Assembly (NCBI GenBank): GCA_043808035.1
Contig: JAZDFH010000061.1
Location: 1-16,676, forward strand
DNA length: 16,676 bases
DNA from: JAZDFH01 sp043808035
Lineage (GTDB): Bacteria > Patescibacteriota > Minisyncoccia > UBA6257 > Colwellbacteraceae
Direction of reading: 5' to 3'
The position numbers were made by a program, and so were the translations under genes. The notes beneath the pieces were generated by a model. That model ran no database searches and was not told the DNA's origin. It saw only the letters and a list, made by a program, of their open reading frames with translations. Shown here one piece after another: positions 7,309 through 13,714 of this stretch (within the stretch, counting starts at the first letter, position 1; every line of letters starts with the position of its first letter).

Positions 7309-8670
7309 TTATTGTTCAAAATTGTTTGTAATATACGAAAAAATAGTACGAGCATCCAACGCCGCATTTTCAGCTCCCAGTGCAATTATAACCACTGGTC
7401 GTACACTTGTACCAATCTGCAGTTCAAATAACGATATAATCGTTTCTTTTGCAGAAGTACTTACTCCTGTTTTGCCCCCGATAAACATCGGATCATCAAA
7501 AAAAACATTAAAATTCGCCAAATCCTTAAAAATCGTCTTTTCGTATGCCGTATTGGTACGTTTTTCATTCGTTATATCGAGAATAAACCGTCGGTTATTA
7601 TATAAATATTTCGCAAGCAGAAAACAATCTTCCGCCGTTGAAGTATTTTCCGCTTGAACACCTGCGGGGTCAACAAAATGAGTATGTTTCATGCCTAACG
7701 ATTCCGCTTTTTTGTTCATAAGAGAAATAAATCGTTCTCTCCCTAAGAATTGAGCCAAAGCTTCCGCGGACTCATTCGAAGACTCAAGTAAAAGCGGATA
7801 TAACAATTGATAGGCAGATACAGACTCCCCTATTTGCAGCCGCGGCTTCGAAGTCTCGATAAGCATATCGGAAGTCACTACAATCTCCTTTTCTATATTT
7901 ATATACTCTGTAACAACCAAGGCGGTCATCAGTTTGGTAAGCGATGCCACTGAACGGATCGTTTTTGAATCTTTTTCCCACAGGACATAATTGCTATGCA
8001 AGTCAGCCGCCAGAATTGATTCAGCTGAAATAAACGGTTTTTTTTGTGCATACGTGAACGTATCTTCAATAAAATCTTTTTCAAATACCAAGACAGGCAT
8101 ACCGACAGACACATAGTCATACACTTGCTTGGCGTCTTCAGTCGAAAGACGAATACATCCCCCCGAATACGTAGAAGCTACGGGAGTATTGTCTGTATAA
8201 TAAGGCCATCCGTGAATAAAAAAGTTTCCCTGGAATACCATACTCCACGGCTGATATACATGCCCCATCGAAGAAAAATGATTTTTCTCTTTCGACTCTA
8301 TTTTATAAACGCCCGCAGGAGTCTCCCACCAGGAACCTTCACGTCCTTTTGTTAAAATAGGAGCGACAAAAACCGACGCACCATCCCGATAAACAGTAAG
8401 TTTCATTGCCGAAAGATCAGCTTCGATAAAATTTGCTTTCGAATCAATAAATTTCCGGTGCGTTATCATAAAAAAGTTTGCATCTTCAAGTGTCGGCTGT
8501 ACACCATATTCGAATTTTAAAGAACTCCCGTCCGTATTGGCAAAATACAAAGCATACTGATATGCAACTTCTCGAAAATACACGATAGTGGTAATTGCAG
8601 CCGCACCGGAAAGAAAAAAAATGGCCAATACGAGCCACAAAGGAATTGATGAATTAAAAAACTTTTTCAT
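7309..8670 (-). CDS. L,D-transpeptidase (YkuD) - D,D-carboxypeptidase (S11) fusion protein
   Basis: A 453-residue, apparently bifunctional, wall enzyme. Residues 1-32 are a signal anchor. Residues ~80-200 form a YkuD L,D-transpeptidase domain: TPAGVYKI (117-124), the catalytic pair H153 (FIHGW) and C172 (SGGCIRL), and R174. Residues ~215-453 form a penicillin-binding S11 domain with SxxK (S243-L-T-K246), SxN (S297-S-N299) and KTG (400-402). YkuD enzymes make 3-3 (mDAP-mDAP) cross-links or attach proteins using tetrapeptide donors. S11 enzymes produce those tetrapeptides by trimming pentapeptides. Fusing them would couple donor production to use; that coupling is inference. All catalytic residues of both halves are present. 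It lies 15 nt after the glycosidase-like gene and 2 nt before scpA. No SD precedes ATG 8670. Confidence 0.92.
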   Translation of the reverse strand: MKKFFNSSIPLWLVLAIFFLSGAAAITTIVYFREVAYQYALYFANTDGSSLKFEYGVQPTLEDANFFMITHRKFIDSKANFIEADLSAMKLTVYRDGASVFVAPILTKGREGSWWETPAGVYKIESKEKNHFSSMGHVYQPWSMVFQGNFFIHGWPYYTDNTPVASTYSGGCIRLSTEDAKQVYDYVSVGMPVLVFEKDFIEDTFTYAQKKPFISAESILAADLHSNYVLWEKDSKTIRSVASLTKLMTALVVTEYINIEKEIVVTSDMLIETSKPRLQIGESVSAYQLLYPLLLESSNESAEALAQFLGRERFISLMNKKAESLGMKHTHFVDPAGVQAENTSTAEDCFLLAKYLYNNRRFILDITNEKRTNTAYEKTIFKDLANFNVFFDDPMFIGGKTGVSTSAKETIISLFELQIGTSVRPVVIIALGAENAALDARTIFSYITNNFEQ

Positions 8671-8685
8671 AATAAGTACTTTTTA

Positions 8686-10020
8686 TTATTCACCGGAAGC
8701 TAATGCATCTTTTGTATATACATTGGAAGGGTTCCACAACATCCATCCATTAGCATACTTGGTATAGTTATCTTCAATCAATGCGCTACACGACTTCGAT
8801 ATTTGATTGGCAGTTGACGTTGCACCTGCATGCTCCTTCTCATCACGTTCATTAAGCGCATCACAAAGTGCATCTGAAATAGCCGTTATCTGCGCCTTGA
8901 CCTTTGTGGCATCGTAATCTGCGCCCATATCAAAATCTTGCAGCCATGGTCGCAGTTTTCCTGCACGAGCATATATCCCCGTTCGCACCACAAATAGCCG
9001 ACTAAACGCATTTTTTAATGAATAAGCAACCACCTCGTGCGGAAATTCAGCAGGGTTCTTATATCCTAAAAAACCATTCGCATAATGAGATGGATATACC
9101 ATTGGCGAAACATAATCAAAATTTTGATATGCGTCTTCTATTATCTGCCCTATACCCAAATCACCTTGATTTATCGTCGCAAGACCAAAAAGATCAGCAG
9201 ATATTGTCGTCCCTTGCATATGCTCATTAAGATAGACGAAAAAATTATGAATAATTTCGTGCTTCTCCTGCTTCGATGAATCATAAGAAGAAAAAATCAT
9301 ATTCTGCAACGATCCATCTGAAGGAAATCGGATATAATCAAAATTTACCTCATCAAAACCACGAGCCGCGGCTTCGTGCGCAATCGAAATATTGTAATCC
9401 CATACATTATGGTTGGAAGGATCCATCCATGCAAGACCTTTATTATCTTTCCAGACGGTTCCTGTCTCCGTACTCTCGACAGCCCATTTCGGTTGCGCCG
9501 CGGCAAGCACCGGATCTTGAAACACTGTCAATCTCGCAATGACATAAATTCCGTTATCATGAAATTGTTTGATAACCGCATTGACATCACGAATCCGCGG
9601 TTCTTGAGCACCATATTCATCGACATCCTGTAAATCCGTATCGTAAAGTACATGACCTGAATAATCTTTGATATCAATGACGATCGCATTTAATTCGGTA
9701 TCTTTAATAAGATCTATCATCGCTTCCCTTTTCCCAGGACTCCCCGCAGACCATGCTGTCGCATAGATAGCCTTAATCGTCACAGGTGGATGCATAAGCG
9801 GTTTTTGAGCTTGTGTGCGGCCTTGATCGTTCTGTGTATCAAGCGCGGCAAAAGCCGCCACGGCAGCAGCTTCAGGAACATCGGGAATGCCATCTGTCAA
9901 CGATATATCTTTCGTTACGTCATCAATAGAAACGGTATAAGTATAATCAAATGCCTCGTAAAAAAATACTACTCCCACAAGTATTCCGATTACTCCGATT
10001 ATGATAAGCTTTTTTTTCAT
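8686..10020 (-). CDS. Membrane-anchored putative glycoside hydrolase, DUF4015 type
   Basis: A 444-residue protein with a signal anchor (basic MKKK, hydrophobic 5-20) and a low-complexity linker to about residue 80. A TIM-barrel-like domain with DUF4015 (putative glycosyl hydrolase) signatures follows: AIYATAWSAGSP (84-95), TELNAIVIDIKDYSG (108-122), GIYVIARLTVFQDP (157-170), GLAWMDP (195-201) and FDEVNFDYIRFPSDG (222-236). The acidic residues D223, E224 and D228 in that last segment are plausible active-site residues by analogy with related barrel glycosidases. Substrate and activity of this family are unproven. As the first gene of the wall operon, an extracytoplasmic glycan-binding or cleaving role is a reasonable inference. 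The promoter -10 box ends 11 nt before the ATG. Confidence 0.85.
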   Translation of the reverse strand: MKKKLIIIGVIGILVGVVFFYEAFDYTYTVSIDDVTKDISLTDGIPDVPEAAAVAAFAALDTQNDQGRTQAQKPLMHPPVTIKAIYATAWSAGSPGKREAMIDLIKDTELNAIVIDIKDYSGHVLYDTDLQDVDEYGAQEPRIRDVNAVIKQFHDNGIYVIARLTVFQDPVLAAAQPKWAVESTETGTVWKDNKGLAWMDPSNHNVWDYNISIAHEAAARGFDEVNFDYIRFPSDGSLQNMIFSSYDSSKQEKHEIIHNFFVYLNEHMQGTTISADLFGLATINQGDLGIGQIIEDAYQNFDYVSPMVYPSHYANGFLGYKNPAEFPHEVVAYSLKNAFSRLFVVRTGIYARAGKLRPWLQDFDMGADYDATKVKAQITAISDALCDALNERDEKEHAGATSTANQISKSCSALIEDNYTKYANGWMLWNPSNVYTKDALASGE

Positions 10021-10031
10021 AAAGTCGTTTT

Positions 10032-10060
10032 ATTGTACGGTGTTTTCCACGTTCTGTCTA
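10032..10060 (-). promoter_or_regulatory. Promoter of the cell-wall/scpAB operon
   Basis: On the minus strand, TAGACA (10060-10055) and TACAAT (10037-10032) are each one mismatch from the sigma-70 consensus and are separated by exactly 17 nt. Only 11 nt separate the -10 box from ATG 10020. A start site about 7 nt downstream leaves a leader of about 4 nt, so the operon mRNA is predicted to be essentially leaderless. Confidence 0.75.
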
Positions 10061-10224
10061 AAAATAAATTCCTAAGTCCGTCTTTTATACTTCTTCTCCG
10101 AAAACATGCATTTTTTGACCTATCTCTCACTTATAAAGTGCGTCTTCCGCTACACATTCCATATTTAAACCACGATAAATTTTTCATATCCAAAACCCTT
10201 TACATGAGCGTAAAATCACCCCAT

Positions 10225-10253
10225 TTGTCCGACTGCATACATATTCGTATAAT
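10225..10253 (+). promoter_or_regulatory. Promoter of dnaX
   Basis: TTGTCC (10225-10230) and a perfect TATAAT (10248-10253) are 17 nt apart. The -10 box ends 8 nt before ATG 10262, so transcription should begin at or within 1-2 nt of the start codon. It diverges from the wall-operon promoter; the 164 nt between the two -35 boxes show no further obvious element. Confidence 0.78.
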
Positions 10254-10261
10254 ACAGATGT

Positions 10262-11383
10262 ATGAATAATGCACTATACCGACGATATCGTCCCAAAACA
10301 CTTGAAGAACTTTTAGGTCAAGACATGGTATCCGAAGTACTTCTCAATGCCGCGAAGCAAGACAAAATTGGACATGCATATCTATTCTACGGATCGCGAG
10401 GAACGGGAAAAACGACGGCTGCCCGACTTATTGCAAAGATTGTAAATTGCGAAAAACGAATTTCCGATACAACATTTCAAAAAAAAGGGGAACCGTGTAA
10501 CGAATGCCGACCGTGCAAAGAAATTGACGCAGGGCATGCACTTGATGTTATAGAAATTGATGCCGCATCAAATCGAGGTATTGACGAGATGAGAAATCTT
10601 AAAGAAGGCATCCGTCTCTCACCAATCTCATATAAATATAAGGTATTCATCATCGACGAAGCCCATCAGCTCACGAAAGAAGCCTCGAACGCATTGCTCA
10701 AAACATTAGAGGAACCGCCTGCGCATGCTATCTTTATTCTTGCCACAACCGAATACGACAAACTGCTCCCCACCATTACATCACGTACACAACGTTTTAA
10801 TTTCAGACGTCCGACATTTAAAACAATTCTTAATAAACTTGAAAAAATTGCGGACGAAGAGAAACTCAAGATTAACCCAAAAACATTACAACTCATCGCC
10901 CGATCCGCGGATGGCAGTTTTCGCGATGCGGAATCCTTACTGGAGCAAGTCGTCTCTCTCGGTGCAGGGGAGAATGTAACGGACGTCGAACAAATCCTTG
11001 GAAAAATCGGACTCGAACGCACCGCGACACTCGCCGAATATCTCATAGTCGGAGATATGAGAAAAACACTTTCATATCTCGAAGATGTCTATGAAAGCGG
11101 ATCAAACATCGTTCAGCTCGCCAAAGACCTTATCCATCATCTTCGCCGTACACTTGCTTTAAAATATGAACCTTCCCTCTCTGTCATATTTGAACGTGAG
11201 CTTTCAGAAGAAGAGATTAAAACACTATCACGACACGCAACACTGATTACAGATGAAAAACGAATCATTATTCTCCTCAAATCACTCATCCGTGCGTATG
11301 GCGAGATGAAATACAGCCCATTCGCATTCATTCCTTTGCAAGTAGCTATCATAGAAAACTTAATAGACTCAAATAAAAAATAA
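10262..11383 (+). CDS. dnaX: DNA polymerase III gamma (DnaX) clamp-loader subunit, short form
   Basis: The AAA+ motor subunit that opens and loads the sliding clamp during replication. Motifs in order: RYRPKTLEELLGQ (8-20), Walker A GSRGTGKT (44-51), a four-Cys zinc site (C63, C79, C82, C85), Walker B VFIIDEAH (128-135), sensor 1 ATTE (161-164), the arginine-finger segment TSRTQRF (173-179, SRT where most have SRC), and sensor 2 DGSFRDAESLLEQ. At 373 residues it ends after the collar domain. There is no tau-type C-terminal region for binding the polymerase and helicase, and I see no slippery run before the stop that would give a frameshifted product. No SD; the promoter sits directly at the ATG. 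Confidence 0.95.
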   Translation: MNNALYRRYRPKTLEELLGQDMVSEVLLNAAKQDKIGHAYLFYGSRGTGKTTAARLIAKIVNCEKRISDTTFQKKGEPCNECRPCKEIDAGHALDVIEIDAASNRGIDEMRNLKEGIRLSPISYKYKVFIIDEAHQLTKEASNALLKTLEEPPAHAIFILATTEYDKLLPTITSRTQRFNFRRPTFKTILNKLEKIADEEKLKINPKTLQLIARSADGSFRDAESLLEQVVSLGAGENVTDVEQILGKIGLERTATLAEYLIVGDMRKTLSYLEDVYESGSNIVQLAKDLIHHLRRTLALKYEPSLSVIFERELSEEEIKTLSRHATLITDEKRIIILLKSLIRAYGEMKYSPFAFIPLQVAIIENLIDSNKK

Positions 11384-11432
11384 AATTTCTTTTAGTATTA
11401 TTGATCAATGGATACTTCCCTATTCCATCCGA

Positions 11433-11480
11433 TTTACCCTGGTTTAACGACTTGACAGTTAAGTAGAAAATCTGTATTGA
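11433..11480 (+). promoter_or_regulatory. Candidate promoter with upstream motif, for the 102-codon gene
   Basis: A consensus TTGACA (11452-11457) is preceded by TTTAC (11433-11437) and TGGTTTAA (11440-11447), the same pair of words found before the promoter at 11996. A -10 box at 17-nt spacing would be TATTGA (11475-11480), which is poor. The AT-rich run to 11490 offers other weak choices, so the exact -10 is unclear. Confidence 0.4.
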
Positions 11481-11530
11481 TTATATCATAATATGTTTCT
11501 TTAAAAATTTAATAATTAACAAAAAAATTT

Positions 11531-11839
11531 ATGCAACCATCTTTAGAAATCTCACAAATTATTTGCAATCCGATAGATGATCCTATTAAAGCCCGTACCG
11601 TTAAACAAAATTTATCTGAATTACTTCAAGAGCTACATCCGACGATTACCGATCTTATGTACTTATATTATTCTGCAAAAGAATATTGGAATATACCCGT
11701 TCAAGAAGTTATCGTGGAAAAGATTAAAAAAATGAAACCAAAAGGAACGAACAATAAAAAAAAATTAGAACGCATCAATAGAAAAGAATTACTATTGGAG
11801 TTTAGAAGGATGATAAAAAAATTTCCCAATTTTGCATAA
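11531..11839 (+). CDS. Hypothetical protein, 102 residues, basic
   Basis: I do not recognise this protein. The first half (DDPIKARTVKQNLSELLQELHPTITDLMYLYYSAKEYWNIP) looks helical. The second half is strongly basic with many Lys and Arg (KIKKMKPKGTNNKKKLERIN, then FRRMIKKF), compatible with nucleic-acid binding, though no named domain is evident. There is no signal peptide or membrane segment. ATG 11531 is the first start after an AT-rich leader with no SD. The gene stands alone: dnaX ends 147 nt before it and a strong terminator lies 20 nt after its stop. A coding assignment is supported by the intact frame placed between promoter-like and terminator elements. Confidence 0.6.
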   Translation: MQPSLEISQIICNPIDDPIKARTVKQNLSELLQELHPTITDLMYLYYSAKEYWNIPVQEVIVEKIKKMKPKGTNNKKKLERINRKELLLEFRRMIKKFPNFA

Positions 11840-11858
11840 AAAAAGCACACTGAATCCC

Positions 11859-11887
11859 AAAACAGTCTACCCACAGTAGACTGTTTT
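11859..11887 (+). terminator. Intrinsic terminator after the 102-codon gene
   Basis: A perfect 12-bp stem (AAAACAGTCTAC, 11859-11870, and GTAGACTGTTTT, 11876-11887) encloses a 5-nt loop CCACA, followed by ATTATAT. The A-run before and T-run after the GC core would allow termination in both directions. Confidence 0.85.
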
Positions 11888-11995
11888 ATTATATACATTC
11901 GTCAAGAGGGCAATCCCAATCACTTGGCGCAAAAAATAACAATTTTTATGGTTATATGTTGTACCAACTGATTAGGTTTACTTGGTTTAAAAAAA

Positions 11996-12024
11996 TTGAC
12001 ATATTTAGATTTTATTGTAATAAT
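11996..12024 (+). promoter_or_regulatory. Promoter of the 263-codon gene
   Basis: TTGACA (11996-12001), a 17-nt spacer and AATAAT (12019-12024, one mismatch) form a strong sigma-70-type promoter. TTTAC (11977-11981) and TGGTTTAA (11983-11990) lie upstream, with an A-run between them and the -35 box. The predicted leader is about 64 nt. A 7-bp inverted repeat, ACAAATT (12025-12031) and AATTTGT (12058-12064), encloses a second one, AAGTCA/TGACTT (12044-12056), so an operator or leader structure is possible. Confidence 0.7.
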
Positions 12025-12081
12025 ACAAATTAGTTCCTTAGTAAAGTCAATGACTTCAATTTGTAGTTTTACAATATTAAG

Positions 12082-12088
12082 AGGAGGG
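12082..12088 (+). promoter_or_regulatory. Strong Shine-Dalgarno site that fixes the start at 12095
   Basis: AGGAGGG ends 6 nt before ATG 12095, a near-perfect match to the anti-SD of 16S rRNA. It shows that the in-frame extension back to TTG 11996, which is part of the -35 box, is not translated. Confidence 0.85.
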
Positions 12089-12094
12089 TTAGTC

Positions 12095-12886
12095 ATGATA
12101 GGAGAATTGGTTGGGAAAGAAGACTTAACACTCAGTAGTACTACCTTTCGGTGGGAATATCCGCATAATATTCTCGAAGATAACGCCCCATTGTATCATG
12201 TCAAAGAAATCGCTGAACAAACGAGCCTCTTGAAAGGATTTTTCCCTAGGCTGGGATACGCTAATGAGGACTTGGCACAACAGCCACGACCTCGAGCATC
12301 TGAAGGATGGTTCACTGTTCCGCAATGGCATAAAATTGAGAAGACGTATCCCAAGGCATTTCTAGCAATACTTGAAGCCCTTGTTTCTCAATTAGGGCAC
12401 AGAAATCTGTTCGATTTAGACAATTTTATTCGAGGTCGTTGGGGGAAACCTTACCTCCACGAACATTCGAGTAAAGTAGACGCATTTCAAAAATTGCGGG
12501 TACAACAGAATGAAGATTTTCTTGTTTTCCCCGCGCAATTTGGGCTTCGTCACCGAAAAATCGATACACTACAAGGGAGAAATATCTTTCTATCAAACGA
12601 AGTTGGGCTTGGAGCTTTCGAAGTGGGATGTATGCTCTTAAGTCATCTCGAGCGTTTTACAAGTGACGAAGAGGTATTTCCATCCTTAACCCTTGGAGCT
12701 ACATGCCCCGGAGATGAATATACTTTTTCCAAACCAGGGTGGAGTCAAGGTGATCGTTCGGTATGTACGCCCTTCTATTATTTCTGCGAGCACATCAATA
12801 AGCTCACTATTTCTGTGACAGGCATTGATAATGACTGTGACGGACACTGTGGACTTGTCACCATGTTCCTTCCTACAGCGCACTAA
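12095..12886 (+). CDS. Hypothetical protein, 263 residues, soluble
   Basis: I do not recognise a named family. The protein has no signal peptide or membrane segment and appears globular and well folded. Aromatic-rich segments include EGWFTVPQWHKIEKTYPKAF, an FDLDNFIRGRWGKPY block, PAQFGLRHRKIDTLQGRNIF and LSNEVGLGAFEVGCMLLSHL. The C-terminal part has several Cys and Asp residues (CPGDEY, then FYYFCEH, then GIDNDCDGHCG), which could bind a metal; that is speculative. It has its own strong promoter, a canonical SD and its own terminator, so it is a single-gene unit. Such strong initiation signals are rare in this window and suggest substantial expression or a different origin. Confidence 0.75.
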   Translation: MIGELVGKEDLTLSSTTFRWEYPHNILEDNAPLYHVKEIAEQTSLLKGFFPRLGYANEDLAQQPRPRASEGWFTVPQWHKIEKTYPKAFLAILEALVSQLGHRNLFDLDNFIRGRWGKPYLHEHSSKVDAFQKLRVQQNEDFLVFPAQFGLRHRKIDTLQGRNIFLSNEVGLGAFEVGCMLLSHLERFTSDEEVFPSLTLGATCPGDEYTFSKPGWSQGDRSVCTPFYYFCEHINKLTISVTGIDNDCDGHCGLVTMFLPTAH

Positions 12887-12919
12887 TGAGCGATACTATT
12901 ATGCAAGTATCTATATAAA

Positions 12920-12948
12920 ACGGGTAGATCACAACACGATCTACCCGT
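12920..12948 (+). terminator. Intrinsic terminator after the 263-codon gene
   Basis: A perfect 11-bp GC-rich stem (ACGGGTAGATC, 12920-12930, and GATCTACCCGT, 12938-12948) has a 7-nt loop and is followed by ACCTTATTTTT. It lies 33 nt after the stop codon. Confidence 0.9.
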
Positions 12949-12984
12949 ACCTTATTTTTAAAAAAATATCATGGGTTAAAACAA

Positions 12985-13065
12985 CTATTTAATACCTGCA
13001 AATGTATACGCAGTTATATACAAAGTGTCACCTGCTTCTTTATTAATCGAAAGCGCAATAATCAT
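12985..13065 (-). other. Possible micro-ORF or remnant of a gene 3' end
   Basis: A 26-codon frame with an ATG start ends in TAG and encodes residues such as KEAGDTLYITAYTFAGIK, with protein-like codon and residue balance. It is open only to an in-frame TAA just before 13086, and no SD precedes it. It lies after the 168-codon gene on the same strand. It may be a decayed gene tail or chance. Otherwise the 225 nt between 12887 and 13111 hold only the terminator at 12920. Confidence 0.2.
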
Positions 13066-13111
13066 AAACCGTTCAATTGAATTTTCTTAAATCATCAGTA
13101 TAGCAATGATT

Positions 13112-13618
13112 TTAGCTTCCATCGCGATGATTTGGAATATTGTATAACTTCTTCAAATCGACATTGAGCTGATTTACCACGATAGCGTCGTTTTTATCAA
13201 AAATATGAACGAGCCGACAATAATTTTTATATAAATCAATTACTCCTATATTTTGAAAATCAAATTGAATTTGCAAATATTTTTCTGCCCTTACTTTTAC
13301 CATTAAATCTCTCATTGCACATGAGCCATCAGGATACAACGTCTGCTTAAAGTTAATAAAACCATAAAGCTGAATATTATTTTCTTTTGTGATTGCCTTA
13401 AATAACGCAGTGTTAAAAGTTTGTGACTCGATAATAAAAACAACATACATTTCATTACGATACAACCCTATTTCACTATATTCCGTTGTAATGGTTGACA
13501 ATGATTCTTTAATCATCTTGCCATTATTATCATAATTACCTTTCGTATACTCCATTTCAGATACAATAATGCCATTCTGTATAAATAATGCACGCAATTG
13601 TGTAAGTTTGCTTTCCAT
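13112..13618 (-). CDS. Hypothetical protein, 168 residues
   Basis: I do not recognise this protein. It is predicted soluble, with alternating beta-type segments (EIGLYRNEMYVVFIIESQTF, NIQLYGFINFKQTLYPDGSC, then QIQFDFQNIGVIDLYKNYC) and a short N-terminal helix (ESKLTQLRALFIQ). There is no signal peptide or membrane segment. A TATAAT sits directly against ATG 13618, with a second AT-rich box (TATATT) 7 nt upstream, so a nearly leaderless transcript is again possible. No SD is present. The gene is separated from the radical SAM gene by a strong terminator, so it is probably transcribed alone. Confidence 0.65.
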   Translation of the reverse strand: MESKLTQLRALFIQNGIIVSEMEYTKGNYDNNGKMIKESLSTITTEYSEIGLYRNEMYVVFIIESQTFNTALFKAITKENNIQLYGFINFKQTLYPDGSCAMRDLMVKVRAEKYLQIQFDFQNIGVIDLYKNYCRLVHIFDKNDAIVVNQLNVDLKKLYNIPNHRDGS

Positions 13619-13672
13619 ATTATAAAATATAAACCATTTCTTGGTAAAAAAACATTTTTATAGAAAATAAAA

Positions 13673-13710
13673 CTCCGTAGGGCAGATTTTTGAATATCTA
13701 CCCTACGGAG
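13673..13710 (-). terminator. Intrinsic terminator of the radical SAM gene
   Basis: Arms at 13673-13687 and 13696-13710 pair over 15 positions with a single G-U wobble, around an 8-nt loop. On the minus strand the stem is followed by TTTTATTTT. It begins 4 nt after the radical SAM stop codon. Confidence 0.92.
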
Positions 13711-13714
13711 CATG

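Noticed and set aside
11340..11400. Programmed frameshift at the end of dnaX giving a tau-like product
   Set aside because: A-runs occur only at the stop itself and no long overlapping frame follows.
11531..11839. 102-codon gene as a toxin or antitoxin
   Set aside because: It is basic and small, but there is no partner gene within the same transcription unit and no recognisable motif.
11996..12094. N-terminal extension of the 263-codon gene from TTG 11996
   Set aside because: That TTG is the -35 box of a good promoter, and a strong SD specifies ATG 12095.
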